From the NCBI RefSeq assembly GCF_020510585.1, contig NZ_CP075190.1:2850001-2914000 (forward strand): a stretch of DNA of 64,000 nt, read 5' to 3'. Source of the stretch: Ferribacterium limneticum. Lineage in GTDB: Bacteria > Pseudomonadota > Gammaproteobacteria > Burkholderiales > Rhodocyclaceae. This document shows, piece by piece, positions 39,473-48,471 of the stretch. Below the pieces are notes generated by a model. The model saw only the letters and a list, made by a program, of their open reading frames with translations. It searched no databases and had not been told where the DNA came from. The number at the start of each line of letters is the position of its first letter. Position 1 is the first letter of the stretch. Made by a program: the position numbers and the translations under genes.

Positions 39473-39774
39473 TGCTCTACGCCATCATCGCTGAAGACAA
39501 GGCCGGCACGCTCGACAAGCGCATGGCCGCCCGCCCCGCCCACGTCGAGCGCCTGCAGGCCTTGCAAGCTGAAGGTCGCCTGATCCTGGCCGGCCCCTGC
39601 CCAGCCATCGACTCGCCTGACCCCGGCCCGGCCGGCTTCTCGGGCAGCATCATCATTGCCGAATTCGCCTCACTTGAGGCAGCCCGGACCTGGGCCGACG
39701 CCGACCCCTACATCGCCGCCGGGGTCTATGAAAAGGTCGTCATCAAGCCGTTCAAGAAGGCTCTGCCGGCGTGA
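39472..39774 (+). CDS. yciI: YciI-like protein
   Basis: 100 aa. The small YciI fold with [26 protein letters not shown] start, [22 protein letters not shown] and a C-terminal KPFKK. The conserved His and Asp (HVERL, ADADPY) that form a putative active pocket in the family are present. Function uncertain. Second gene in yciB-yciI-bolA-ppiC. Confidence 0.88.
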   Translation: MLYAIIAEDKAGTLDKRMAARPAHVERLQALQAEGRLILAGPCPAIDSPDPGPAGFSGSIIIAEFASLEAARTWADADPYIAAGVYEKVVIKPFKKALPA

Positions 39775-40037
39775 GTGCCGATACCATGGCCCTGCTGCGC
39801 CAGCGACTGGCCGCGCTGCAACCGGTTTCAATCACCGTCGTCGACGATTCGCACCGCCACGCCGGCCATGCCGGTGCCCGCGATGGCGGACACTACCAGT
39901 TACAAATTGTTGCACAGGCATTCGCCGGTAAAAGTACCATTGCCCGTCATCGCATGATTTATGATGCTGCAGGTGACTTGATGCGCGGCAGAATTCATGC
40001 GCTCAGCATTCGCGCCGAAGTACCCGGCGACGTATAA
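39771..40037 (+). CDS. bolA: BolA family protein
   Basis: 88 aa from a GTG at 39771 that overlaps the yciI stop (GTGA); an ATG at 39786 would remove five residues. The BolA core is present: [27 protein letters not shown], then [22 protein letters not shown]. BolA proteins partner monothiol glutaredoxins in Fe-S handling and affect morphology. The HRHAGH histidines are typical ligands. Confidence 0.92.
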   Translation: MSADTMALLRQRLAALQPVSITVVDDSHRHAGHAGARDGGHYQLQIVAQAFAGKSTIARHRMIYDAAGDLMRGRIHALSIRAEVPGDV

Positions 40038-40072
40038 TTTTTCTGTTATTCCCTCCACCCAAGGATAGATAC

Positions 40073-40864
40073 ATGCTCAAGCTCTCCCGTCTGGCCGCTC
40101 TGCTTCTTGCCGGCGCCATCGTTTCTGCCCCGGCTTTTGCTGCCGAGAAGGGCAAGGCATTTGCCACCGTCAATGGCCAGCCGATTTCCCAAGCTGTCTA
40201 TGACGCTTTCGTCGCCGAACAGAAGGCCCAGGGCGCTCCGGATTCACCGGAACTGAAAAATGCCGTCAAGGAAGAGCTCGTCCGTCGCGAAATTCTTGCC
40301 CAGGAAGCGAAGAAGAAGGGCCTCGACAAGAGCGCCAACATCCAGGGCCAGGTCGAACTCGCCAAGCAGGCCGTGCTTATTCGCGCCTATCTGACCGACT
40401 ACGTCAAGGCCAACCCGATCAGCGACGCCCAGCTCAAGGCTGAGTACGAATTGATCAAGACCAACCTCGGCGCTACCGAATACAAGGCCCGCCACGTGCT
40501 GGTCGAGAAGGAAGACGAAGCCAAGGCGATCATCGCCAAGCTCGAAAAGGGCGAGAAGTTCTCCGAACTAGCCAAGGTTTCCAAGGATCCCGGCTCGAAG
40601 GACAAGGGCGGCGAACTCGGCTGGAGCTCCCCGAATGCCTACGTCAAGCCGTTTGGCGAAGCACTGGGCAAGCTCAAGAAGGGCGAGTACACCAAGACCC
40701 CGGTCAAGTCCGATTTCGGCTACCACGTCATCCAGCTCGACGACTCGCGTCCGATGACCCCGCCGCCGTTCGATCAGGTCAAGCCGCAACTGCAGCAACG
40801 CGCCGGCCAGCAACAGGTTGAAAACCTGGTCAAGGAACTGCGCGGCAAGGCCAAGGTCGACTAA
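40073..40864 (+). CDS. Periplasmic parvulin-type peptidyl-prolyl isomerase
   Basis: 263 aa. The signal peptide is about 1-23 (ending APAFA). An N-terminal SurA/PrsA-like helical segment is followed by a parvulin domain (about 140-235) with ARHVLVEKEDEAKAII, FSELAKVSKDPGSKDKGGELGW, FGEALGKLKKGEYTKTPVKSDFGYHVIQLDD, which are the classical PPIC landmarks. A folding catalyst for outer-membrane proteins by family knowledge. An AAGGATAG ribosome site precedes it, and a strong terminator follows. Confidence 0.93.
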   Translation: MLKLSRLAALLLAGAIVSAPAFAAEKGKAFATVNGQPISQAVYDAFVAEQKAQGAPDSPELKNAVKEELVRREILAQEAKKKGLDKSANIQGQVELAKQAVLIRAYLTDYVKANPISDAQLKAEYELIKTNLGATEYKARHVLVEKEDEAKAIIAKLEKGEKFSELAKVSKDPGSKDKGGELGWSSPNAYVKPFGEALGKLKKGEYTKTPVKSDFGYHVIQLDDSRPMTPPPFDQVKPQLQQRAGQQQVENLVKELRGKAKVD

Positions 40865-40883
40865 ACCTTCGCCGAGATGCGAG

Positions 40884-40914
40884 AATGCCCACCCTGCGGT
40901 GGGCATTTTTGTTT
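40884..40914 (+). terminator. Rho-independent terminator after the PPIase gene
   Basis: ATGCCCACC and GGTGGGCAT form a 9-bp stem around CTGC, followed by TTTTGTTT. It lies 20 bp after the PPIase stop at 40864. Confidence 0.9.
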
Positions 40915-40927
40915 GTGGGAGACCTGT

Positions 40928-42247
40928 GTGTTCAACAGCCTGAAAAAACTGTTCAGCGGAAAAACCGGGCCAGCCAGCGCTCCCCAGCCTGACTCGGCAG
41001 CCCCAACGACTGCCGTAGCGACCCAGTTTCTTCGCCGCGAAGCCGTTTTCGACCGCAACAATCGCCTGTCCGGCCATATTTTCACGCTGCAGGAATCGAC
41101 GATGCTGGCCGATGCCGATGATGGCCGCCAGCGCGGCTTTGACGAAATCCTGCTCGACACGCTGAACACCAGCACCGAAGCCTGGAATACCAGTCTCGCC
41201 TTCATTCCACTCAGTTCCGCCAGCCTCGACCTGGCCGCGGTCGACCGCCTGAAGTCGTCAAATATCGTGTTGCTCATCCAGTTGGCGGCCGACGCCGAAG
41301 CGGACATCGTTTGCGAAGCCATTGACCGGTTGCACGAGCGCGGTTTACTGATCGGCGTTTTTCGCCAGCCGAAGAACACGGCTTTTGCCAGGGTCATTCA
41401 ACTGGCTGATTTTGCGGCCATCGATATCGGCGCCAACGAAGCCGATACCGCCCGTGATTTTTCCGCCGCGGTGCGGGCCGGTGCGGGAGAACGCCCCAAG
41501 AAGCTGCTGGCCTGCAATGTCGAAACCATCGACGACCTGCGCTTCTGTCAGCAGTGGCATTTCGACAATTTCCACGGAAAATTCGCCAGCTCGGACTCGG
41601 GTGTTCGCGCCGAGAGCAGCGGCGACCCGCACAAGGCGCTGCTCCTCAACATCATGCGTCTGGTCCAAGGCGATGCCGAGACGGCCGAGATTGCCGCCGC
41701 GATGAAGCAGGACCCGCTGCTCAGTTTCCGCATCCTGCGCTACCTGAACTCCCCTGCCCTTGGTCTGAGCAACCGCATCGACTCGCTGGCCCAGGCGCTG
41801 GTCATTCTTGGTCGCCAGCGCCTGACCCGCTGGCTCTCGGTACTGCTTTTTTCGGTGCGCGACCCACATTTTGGCGACTGGCTGGTGGTCGAGAATGCGC
41901 TGACCCGCGGCCGGCTCATGGAGGTGCTCGGCGAGCAGTCGATGCCGGGCGTCGCGCATGACCCGCTGTTCCTGACCGGAATTTTTTCCTGCCTCGGCGA
42001 ATTGCTGCATCGGCCGCTGGCCGAAACGCTCAACGACATGCTGCTGGCCGATGACATCAGGAACGCCCTGCTTGAACGCAGCGGCCCCTATGCCCCGCTG
42101 CTGGCGGTGGCTGAAGCGAGTGAAGACTTCGATCTGCCACGCATGAGAAGCACGGCGCTGGAAGCCGGCGTCGCCCCGGAAACGGTCAACCGCGCCCTGC
42201 TCGCCGCCACGGCCTGGGCCAGTGAAGTGACAGAATACTGGGAATAA
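40928..42247 (+). CDS. EAL-like / HDOD signalling protein (YuxH type)
   Basis: 439 aa from a GTG at 40928; a longer frame from 40877 would have to be translated through the terminator hairpin, so the GTG start after GGGAG is preferred. The N-terminal half is a degenerate EAL-type domain (LRREAVFDRNNRLSGHIF) without an EAL motif. The C-terminal half is an HDOD domain with DPLLSFRILRYLNSPALGLSNRIDSLAQALVILG. Such proteins are usually non-catalytic c-di-GMP-related adaptors. Confidence 0.85.
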   Translation: MFNSLKKLFSGKTGPASAPQPDSAAPTTAVATQFLRREAVFDRNNRLSGHIFTLQESTMLADADDGRQRGFDEILLDTLNTSTEAWNTSLAFIPLSSASLDLAAVDRLKSSNIVLLIQLAADAEADIVCEAIDRLHERGLLIGVFRQPKNTAFARVIQLADFAAIDIGANEADTARDFSAAVRAGAGERPKKLLACNVETIDDLRFCQQWHFDNFHGKFASSDSGVRAESSGDPHKALLLNIMRLVQGDAETAEIAAAMKQDPLLSFRILRYLNSPALGLSNRIDSLAQALVILGRQRLTRWLSVLLFSVRDPHFGDWLVVENALTRGRLMEVLGEQSMPGVAHDPLFLTGIFSCLGELLHRPLAETLNDMLLADDIRNALLERSGPYAPLLAVAEASEDFDLPRMRSTALEAGVAPETVNRALLAATAWASEVTEYWE

Positions 42248-42326
42248 GCCTGGCCGGCTGACATTCGCCTGAAAACTTGATGCAGGTTGAGGCCGTAATT
42301 CGCCGGCGGTGGCTAAATCCGCTGCA

Positions 42327-43553
42327 ATGGCCATTCGTCTTTTCTTCGCCGCCCTCTGCCTGAGCCTGCTGCTGCCGGCCCGCGCCGACCAATCCCTGCA
42401 AGCCTGGATCGATACCGCGCTGCCGGGCACCGTCCTGCGCCTGCCGCCCGGCACCTACCGCGGCCCGGCCAGCATCAACAAACCGCTGACACTGGAAGGC
42501 AACGGCAAGGTGATCATCGACGGCGGCGGCAAGGGCACGGTGCTGACCATCAAGGCCGACCGCGTGACGATCCGTGGCTTGACCCTGCGCGCCAGCGGCG
42601 ATTCGCATGACGCCATCGACGGCGCCATCATGGTGACCGAAGGCAGCGGGCTGCTCATCGAGAACAACGTGATCGAGGATGTGCTGTTCGGCATTTCGCT
42701 GCACCGGACGACCGACAGCGTCGTGCGCCACAACCGCATCCGCTCGCGCCCGGTCGATTCCGCCGACCGTGGCGACGGCCTGCGTCTCTGGTACAGCACG
42801 GGCAATCGCATTGAGAACAACGACATCGCGCAGATTCGCGACATCACGGTGAGCAATTCGCCGCACAATCGCTACACCGGCAACACCATCCGCGACAGCC
42901 GGCGCGCTTTCAATTTTCTGTTTTCGCACAGAAGTCTGGTTGACCGTAACATTCTCGAAAAGAACTCGACCGGGATCATTGCCCTCAACTCGAACGGCCT
43001 GATCATCCGTGGCAACCGCATTCTGCACGCCATGGATGCCTCCGGCGCCGGCATCGCGCTCAAGGAAACTTCGGCGGCGCTGATTGTCGACAACGAAATC
43101 GTGCACTGCGCCCACGGCATCATGGCCGATTCACCGATGGATGCGATCAACCGCATCGTTTTCATCAACAACGTGATCGCCCACAACATCACGGGCATCT
43201 ATTTCTACGGCGCCAAGGGCGGCCACATTGCCATCAACAACACCTTCCGCAGCAATCTGTGGCCGGTCACCATCATCGGCGACGGCGATCCGATGAACGA
43301 TACCTGGTGGGGCAACACCTGGGATACCTACGAGGGATTCGACCTTGATGGCGATGGTTTCGGCGACAAGCCGCATGAACTGCACGCTTACGCCGACCGC
43401 CTGTGGATCGAAACGCCAAGCGTCACGTTCTTCCGCAATTCGCCGGTGCTTGAACTGCTCGATTTTCTTGAACGGCTGGCGCCATTTTCGGCGCCTTCCC
43501 TCATCCTGCGCGACACGGCGCCGCGCATGCAGCCGGCCAAAGCCTACAACTGA
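42327..43553 (+). CDS. NosD-like periplasmic beta-helix protein
   Basis: 408 aa from the ATG at 42327 (MAIRLFFAALCLSLLLPARA, a signal peptide); a GTG at 42309 is the alternative. Repeated right-handed beta-helix turns (for example LLIENNVIEDVLFGISL, NRIENNDIAQI, LIIRGNRILHA) are followed by WWGNTWDTYEGFDLDGDGFGDKPHE and a tail near PRMQP, as in NosD, which is linked to copper-site assembly in N2O reductase. No other nos genes are here, so nosD itself is not assigned. It ends 10 bases inside the convergent cysB gene. Confidence 0.82.
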   Translation: MAIRLFFAALCLSLLLPARADQSLQAWIDTALPGTVLRLPPGTYRGPASINKPLTLEGNGKVIIDGGGKGTVLTIKADRVTIRGLTLRASGDSHDAIDGAIMVTEGSGLLIENNVIEDVLFGISLHRTTDSVVRHNRIRSRPVDSADRGDGLRLWYSTGNRIENNDIAQIRDITVSNSPHNRYTGNTIRDSRRAFNFLFSHRSLVDRNILEKNSTGIIALNSNGLIIRGNRILHAMDASGAGIALKETSAALIVDNEIVHCAHGIMADSPMDAINRIVFINNVIAHNITGIYFYGAKGGHIAINNTFRSNLWPVTIIGDGDPMNDTWWGNTWDTYEGFDLDGDGFGDKPHELHAYADRLWIETPSVTFFRNSPVLELLDFLERLAPFSAPSLILRDTAPRMQPAKAYN

Positions 43554-44485
43554 TATTCGTCGCCGCCGCCCTGCATGGCCATTTCGACTACATGTTTCGA
43601 CAGATGCGGGGCAAATAGCGAAATCAGGTCGTAGTCGTAGCGCCGCAGATAGGTGCCACGGCGCAGGGCGAGACGGGTGGTGTTGGACTCGAACAGATGG
43701 GCGGCATCAAGCGCCACCAGGCCGATATCGCGCTGGGGGTCGAAGGCGAGCGCTGAAATGATGCCTAGCCCTAGCCCAAGGCTGACGTAGGTCTTGATCA
43801 CGTCGGCATCGAGGGCAGTCAGCGCCACATTCGGCTGCGCCCCGATGCGCTCGAAAGCGCGGTTGATGCGCGAACGGCCGGTGAACGCGGTGTCGTAGGT
43901 AATGAGCGGCCATTTCGCCAGTTCGCTGAGCGACAGCGGCTGCGATTTAAGGATGGGGTGGCCTTCCGGCGCGATCACGCAATGCGTCCATTGGCGCACC
44001 GGCAGCGTGATCAGCTGCGGATACAGGTCAAGCGACTCGGTGGCGATGCCAATATCCGCCTCGCCGGAAACCACCCATTCGGCGATCTGGATCGGGCTGC
44101 CCTGGTGCATTTCGAGTTTGACGTCCGGGTGCTGTGTCATGAAATCGCGGACCACCACCGGCAGCGCATAACGCGCCTGGGTGTGCGTCGCGGCGAGCAC
44201 CAGCCGGCCGGAACTTCCCGTGGCGAACTCGCTGCTCGCCCGCTTGAGGTTTTCCGCCTCGCCTAGGATGCGTTCGGCGATGGTCAGGACCGCCTTGCCC
44301 GGCTCGGTGACGCCGGTGAAACGCTTGCCGCTGCGCTCGAAGATGGCGATGCCGAGTTCGTCCTCGAGCAGCTTGACCTGCTTGGAGATACCGGGCTGCG
44401 AGGTGTAGAGCGATTCAGCGGCCTCGGAGACATTCAATCCCTGACGCTGAATTTCGACGATGTAGCGTAGCTGCTGAAGTTTCAT
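43544..44485 (-). CDS. cysB: LysR-type regulator CysB
   Basis: 313 aa. MKLQQLRYIVEIQRQGLNVSEAAESLYTSQPGISKQVKLLEDELG is the CysB-type winged-helix start, and the ligand domain has TATHTQARYALP, the sulfate/acetylserine pocket region, and SLGLGLGIISALAFD. CysB activates sulfate-assimilation genes on sensing N-acetylserine and sulfur limitation. It is divergent from tauE-cysI-DUF934-cysH, which are its expected targets. Confidence 0.92.
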   Translation of the reverse strand: MKLQQLRYIVEIQRQGLNVSEAAESLYTSQPGISKQVKLLEDELGIAIFERSGKRFTGVTEPGKAVLTIAERILGEAENLKRASSEFATGSSGRLVLAATHTQARYALPVVVRDFMTQHPDVKLEMHQGSPIQIAEWVVSGEADIGIATESLDLYPQLITLPVRQWTHCVIAPEGHPILKSQPLSLSELAKWPLITYDTAFTGRSRINRAFERIGAQPNVALTALDADVIKTYVSLGLGLGIISALAFDPQRDIGLVALDAAHLFESNTTRLALRRGTYLRRYDYDLISLFAPHLSKHVVEMAMQGGGDEYQL

Positions 44486-44557
44486 GGCGCACTTAATAAC
44501 TTATCGATATAACAATCTAACTCAATATTCTTTTTGATTCAATTGGCCGCTGTTAAC

Positions 44558-45343
44558 ATGGCCGTCATGGATTATCTCTACACCCTTTCCGGCTTTGCCG
44601 TCGGCGCCATTGTCGGGCTGACTGGCGTCGGCGGCGGCTCGCTGATGACGCCGCTGCTCGTGCTGCTGTTTGGCGTCCCCCCGGCCACGGCCGTTGGTAC
44701 CGATCTGCTTTACGCGGCGATGACCAAGGCCGGCGGTACGGTGGCGCACGGCAGGAAAGGCCATATCGACTGGGCCGTCACCGGCCGGCTGGCGCTCGGC
44801 AGCATCCCGGCTGCCGCGATTACGGTCTATATCCTGTCGCAGCTGCCGAAGGGCAGCAATGTCATCGGCCAGATCATTTCGCACGGCCTCGGTTTTGCCC
44901 TGATGCTGACCGCCGTTGCCATCCTCTTCGGCCGCAAGCTGCGCGAGTACGCCGGCAAGCACGATGACTCGCCATTGCGCCAGCGCCATCTGGGCAAGAT
45001 CACGATTACCGTCGGCGCCATTCTCGGCGTGCTGGTCACCATTTCCTCGGTCGGCGCCGGCGCGCTCGGCGTTGCTGCGCTGTTTTTCCTCTACCCAAAA
45101 CTTTCTCCGGTCCGCATTGTCGGATCGGATGTCGCCCATGCCGTGCCGCTGACGCTGGTTGCCGGCCTCGGCCACTGGATGCTCGGCGGCGTCGACTGGC
45201 CGCTGCTCGGTGCGCTGCTGCTCGGTTCGCTGCCCGGTATCTGGCTGGGTACACAAGTTTCTGCCAAGGTGCCGGAGCACATCCTGCGCCGCCTTCTGGC
45301 CGCCATGCTGGTGCTGATCGGCACCAAGCTGGTCTTTGCCTGA
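44558..45343 (+). CDS. TauE/SafE-family sulfite/anion permease
   Basis: 261 aa from the ATG at 44558 (44567 is also possible). About eight hydrophobic segments with the TauE/SafE glycine-rich motif GAIVGLTGVGGGSLMTPLL in the first, repeated in the second half as GVLVTISSVGAGALGVAALFFLYP. It is probably an exporter or importer of sulfite or another sulfur anion, given its position between cysB and cysI. Confidence 0.88.
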   Translation: MAVMDYLYTLSGFAVGAIVGLTGVGGGSLMTPLLVLLFGVPPATAVGTDLLYAAMTKAGGTVAHGRKGHIDWAVTGRLALGSIPAAAITVYILSQLPKGSNVIGQIISHGLGFALMLTAVAILFGRKLREYAGKHDDSPLRQRHLGKITITVGAILGVLVTISSVGAGALGVAALFFLYPKLSPVRIVGSDVAHAVPLTLVAGLGHWMLGGVDWPLLGALLLGSLPGIWLGTQVSAKVPEHILRRLLAAMLVLIGTKLVFA

Positions 45344-45364
45344 CGTTTAGCCCAAGGACGTTTC

Positions 45365-47056
45365 ATGTACAAATACAATGCCATCGACCGCCAGCTCATT
45401 AACGAGCGCGTCGATCAGTTCCGCGATCAGGTTCGCCGCTGGAAAGCCGGCGAGCTGAGCGACGACGAATTCCGCCCGCTGCGTCTGCAGAACGGCCTGT
45501 ACATCCAGCGCCACGCGCCGATGTTCCGCATTGCCGTGCCTTACGGCATGCTGAATTCAGCTCAGTTGCGCCGGCTCGGCCAGGTCGCCAGCAAGTACGA
45601 CCGCGGCTACGGCCACTTCACGACGCGCCACAATCTGCAGCTCAACTGGCCGAAGATCGAGGACGTGCCGGAGATGCTGGCCGAACTGGCCGAAGTCGAG
45701 ATGCACGCCATCCAGACCTCGGGCAACTGCCTGCGCAACATCACCACCGACCAGTTCGCCGGGGTTGCTGCCGACGAAGTGATCGACCCGCGCCCGCTGG
45801 CCGAAATCCTCCGTCAATGGACGACCTTCCACCCGGAATTCGCCTTCCTGCCGCGCAAGTTCAAGATCGCCATTTCCGGCACGAAGGAAGACCGCGCCGT
45901 GACGTGGTTCCACGACATCGGCCTGCAATTGCAGGAACAGAATGGCGAAACGGGCTTCCGCGTCATCGTCGGTGGCGGCCTCGGCCGGACGCCAATCCGC
46001 GGCCAGATCGTCCGCGAATTCCTGCCCTGGCAGCACATCCTGACCTATTGCGAAGCCATCCTGCGTGTTTATAACCGTCAGGGCCGCCGCGACAACGCCT
46101 ACAAGGCGCGCATCAAGATTCTCGTCCAGGCGCTCGGCGTCGAAGCCTTCGCCCAGTTGGTCGAAGAAGAATGGGCGCACGGCAAGGATGGCCCGGCCAC
46201 CCTCACGCAAGCCGAATTCGACCGCGTTGCTGCTCATTTCAGCGCGCCGGCCTACGAAAAGCTGAGCGCCGACGATGCCGGCTTGGCCGAAAAACTGGCA
46301 TTTGAAAAATCGTTCAAAAACTGGGTTGACCGTAGCACTCACCCGCACAAGGTGCCGGGCTACACCGCCGTCACGCTGTCGCTCAAAAAGCACGGCGTTG
46401 CGCCGGGCGACATCACTTCCGAGCAGATGGCCGTCGTCGCCGATCTGGCCGACCAGTACAGCTTCGGCGAACTGCGCATCAGCCACGAGCAGAACATCAT
46501 CCTGGCCGACGTCAAGCTGGCCGACCTCTATGAAGTCTGGCAAAAGGCCAAAGCCGCCGGGCTGGCGACGCCAAACATCGGCCTGTTGACCGGCATCATT
46601 TGCTGCCCGGGCGGCGATTTCTGCGATCTGGCCAACGCCAAGTCCATCCCCATCGCCACCGCCATTCAGGCCCGCTTCGACGATCTCGACTACCTGTTCG
46701 ACATCGGCGAGATCGACCTCAACATCTCCGGTTGCATGAACGCCTGCGGCCACCACCACGTCGGCCACATCGGCGTGCTCGGCGTCGACAAGAACGATTC
46801 GGAGTTCTATCAGGTCACGCTGGGCGGCCGTCAGGGCAACGATGCCAAGCTTGGCAAGGTCATCGGCCCGTCGTTCGCGGCCGATGAAATGCCGGATGTC
46901 GTCGACAAGATCATCAAGGTTTATATCGAGAGCCGTCACCCCGACGAGCGTTTCCTCGACACCTTCGATCGCATCGGCATCGACCCGTTCAAGAACCGCG
47001 TTTACGAAGGCCGCGCCCACGGCAAGGCCAAGGCAGCACAAAAGGAGGCCGCATAA
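45365..47056 (+). CDS. cysI: Sulfite reductase hemoprotein CysI
   Basis: 563 aa siroheme/[4Fe-4S] enzyme reducing sulfite to sulfide. Two ferrodoxin-like halves; RHNLQLNW and ISHEQNIILAD are substrate-site blocks. Cluster ligands: Cys414, Cys420 (CCPGGDFC) and Cys457, Cys461 (SGCMNACGHH). No CysJ flavoprotein gene follows; the electron donor is not evident, as in many proteobacteria with the cysI-DUF934-cysH arrangement. Residues about 312-323 sit opposite a degenerate antisense copy of the repeat. The stop overlaps the next gene's ATG. Confidence 0.93.
   Translation: MYKYNAIDRQLINERVDQFRDQVRRWKAGELSDDEFRPLRLQNGLYIQRHAPMFRIAVPYGMLNSAQLRRLGQVASKYDRGYGHFTTRHNLQLNWPKIEDVPEMLAELAEVEMHAIQTSGNCLRNITTDQFAGVAADEVIDPRPLAEILRQWTTFHPEFAFLPRKFKIAISGTKEDRAVTWFHDIGLQLQEQNGETGFRVIVGGGLGRTPIRGQIVREFLPWQHILTYCEAILRVYNRQGRRDNAYKARIKILVQALGVEAFAQLVEEEWAHGKDGPATLTQAEFDRVAAHFSAPAYEKLSADDAGLAEKLAFEKSFKNWVDRSTHPHKVPGYTAVTLSLKKHGVAPGDITSEQMAVVADLADQYSFGELRISHEQNIILADVKLADLYEVWQKAKAAGLATPNIGLLTGIICCPGGDFCDLANAKSIPIATAIQARFDDLDYLFDIGEIDLNISGCMNACGHHHVGHIGVLGVDKNDSEFYQVTLGGRQGNDAKLGKVIGPSFAADEMPDVVDKIIKVYIESRHPDERFLDTFDRIGIDPFKNRVYEGRAHGKAKAAQKEAA
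46299..46333 (-). repeat. Possible diverged repeat copy (antisense within cysI)
   Basis: On the minus strand it starts CTACGGTCAACC and ends CAAATG with the same 35-bp spacing as the consensus, but the middle differs (T-run in place of the A-run). It could be chance or an old copy; unlike the five embedded copies it lies antisense to the gene. Confidence 0.3.
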
Positions 47057-47565
47057 TGGCGCAACTGATCAAGCACGGGACGGCTACGGTCGACACTTGG
47101 AATACGCTCGAAATCGCTGAAGGCGAAACGCCGGAAACGGTTGCCCTGCCGGCCGGCGACGTCATTTTCCCGCTCGCCGTCTGGCAAGCGCGCAAGGCCG
47201 AAATCATCTCCTGCCACAAGCGCATCGGCCTGCTCATTCAGCCGGATGAGCGCGTCGAAGACATTGCAGCCGATCTCGACTATTTCATCGTCATCGCCGT
47301 CAATTTCCCGAAATTCGTCGATGGCCGCGGCTACTCGACGGCCAGTCTGCTCCGCCAGCGCTACAACTACCAAGGCGAAGTGCGCGCCGTCGGTGACGTG
47401 CTGCACGACCAGCTTTTCTACATGCAGCGCGTCGGCTTCGACACCTATGCGCTGAAGGACGGCAAGAACGCCGTGTACGCCATCGAAGCCGGCTTCAGCA
47501 CCTTCAGCGACGCTTACCAGGCCTCGACCACCCAGCCGCAACCCCAATTCCGCCGTCGCGCCTAG
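47056..47565 (+). CDS. DUF934 family protein
   Basis: 169 aa. DUF934 occurs next to cysI/cysH in proteobacteria and is thought to support sulfite reduction, perhaps as a partner for CysI. Landmarks: VIFPLAVWQARKAE, VNFPKFVDGRGYSTASLLRQRY and EVRAVGDVLHDQLFYMQRVGFD. The N-terminal codons for TATVDTWN (about 47085) resemble the repeat start at the DNA level (24 of 34 positions versus the bioC copy), but the conserved W suggests native family sequence. Confidence 0.88.
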   Translation: MAQLIKHGTATVDTWNTLEIAEGETPETVALPAGDVIFPLAVWQARKAEIISCHKRIGLLIQPDERVEDIAADLDYFIVIAVNFPKFVDGRGYSTASLLRQRYNYQGEVRAVGDVLHDQLFYMQRVGFDTYALKDGKNAVYAIEAGFSTFSDAYQASTTQPQPQFRRRA

Positions 47566-47573
47566 GAACATCC

Positions 47574-48293
47574 ATGTCCCCAAGCCTGCTCAACATCACC
47601 CCCGAACTGACCGCCAGCGTCGCCACCAAGACCAAGGCCGTGCAAGCCCTGCTCGCCGACATTGCCGCCAACTGGTCGACCGCCGCCTTCGCCAACAGCC
47701 TCGGCGCCGAAGACATGGTGCTGACCGACCTCATCGTCAAGGCCAAGCTGCCGATTGAAATCTTCAGCCTCGACACCGGCCGCCTGCCGCTCGAAACCTA
47801 CGACCTGATGGACGCCCTGCGCAAACATTACGGCCTCAAGCTGAAAATCTACTTCCCGCAAGCCGAAGAAGTCGAAGCCTTCGTCCGCAATCACGGCATC
47901 AACGGCTTCTACGACTCCGTCACGCTGCGCAAAGCCTGCTGCCACGCCCGCAAGGTCGAGCCGCTCAAGCGCGCCTTGGCCGGCAAACGCGCCTGGGTCA
48001 CCGGCCTGCGCGCCCAGCAAGCCACCACGCGCACCGGCCTGCCCTTTCGCGAATACGACGAAGGCAACGGCCTGGAAAAATTCAACCCGCTGTCGGACTG
48101 GACCGAAAAGGAAGTCTGGGCCTACATCAAGCAAAACGACGTGCCCTACAACGCCCTGCACGACAAGTTCTACCCCAGCATCGGCTGCGCCCCCTGCACC
48201 CGCGCCATCTCGCCGGGTGAGGACGTCCGCGCTGGGCGGTGGTGGTGGGAGAATCCGGAGACCAAGGAATGCGGGCTGCACGTCAAGGGCTGA
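47574..48293 (+). CDS. cysH: Adenylyl-sulfate (APS) reductase CysH
   Basis: 239 aa. It reduces APS (or PAPS) to sulfite. The Cys122-Cys123 pair, Cys205/Cys208 (GCAPCTR) ligate a [4Fe-4S] cluster, typical of the bacterial APS-reductase type; Cys233 in KECGLH is the catalytic cysteine at the C-terminus. SLDTGRLPLETY is the nucleotide-binding LDTG motif. Last gene of tauE-cysI-DUF934-cysH; a terminator follows. Confidence 0.93.
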   Translation: MSPSLLNITPELTASVATKTKAVQALLADIAANWSTAAFANSLGAEDMVLTDLIVKAKLPIEIFSLDTGRLPLETYDLMDALRKHYGLKLKIYFPQAEEVEAFVRNHGINGFYDSVTLRKACCHARKVEPLKRALAGKRAWVTGLRAQQATTRTGLPFREYDEGNGLEKFNPLSDWTEKEVWAYIKQNDVPYNALHDKFYPSIGCAPCTRAISPGEDVRAGRWWWENPETKECGLHVKG

Positions 48294-48310
48294 TCCCGTT
48301 GAAGACCATC

Positions 48311-48339
48311 AAAACCCGGCTTCGCGCCGGGTTTTTTAT
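48311..48339 (+). terminator. Rho-independent terminator after cysH
   Basis: CCCGGC and GCCGGG pair around TTCGC and are followed by TTTTTTATT, with AAAA on the 5' side. It lies 18 bp after the cysH stop. Confidence 0.9.
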
Positions 48340-48396
48340 TGGCTGATGCCGGGATGGTCGTGTAGATAGCGGATTTACGTAAAAAATGGGATTGCT

Positions 48397-48431
48397 ACGG
48401 TCAACCGGAAAAATTGGGCGAAAACGAAAGG
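48397..48431 (+). repeat. Dispersed 35-bp repeat, copy 9 (intergenic)
   Basis: Begins ACGGTCAACCGGAAAAATTG, with ATTGCT before it; the second half is more degenerate (GGCGAAAACGAAAGG). It lies beyond the cysH terminator, in the convergent gap. Confidence 0.85.
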
Positions 48432-48471
48432 TTTCGCTCCCCTTTCGACCTCAGACATCGAGGCAAGCAGC

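Noticed and set aside
42181..42200. AACGGTCAACCGC in the EAL/HDOD gene.
   Set aside because: No A-run or second half; 10-base chance match in GC-rich DNA.
47083..47118. Start of the DUF934 gene matches the bioC repeat copy at 24 of 34 positions.
   Set aside because: The A-run is lost and a conserved Trp of the family lies in the middle, so a real copy is doubtful; recorded only in the gene entry.
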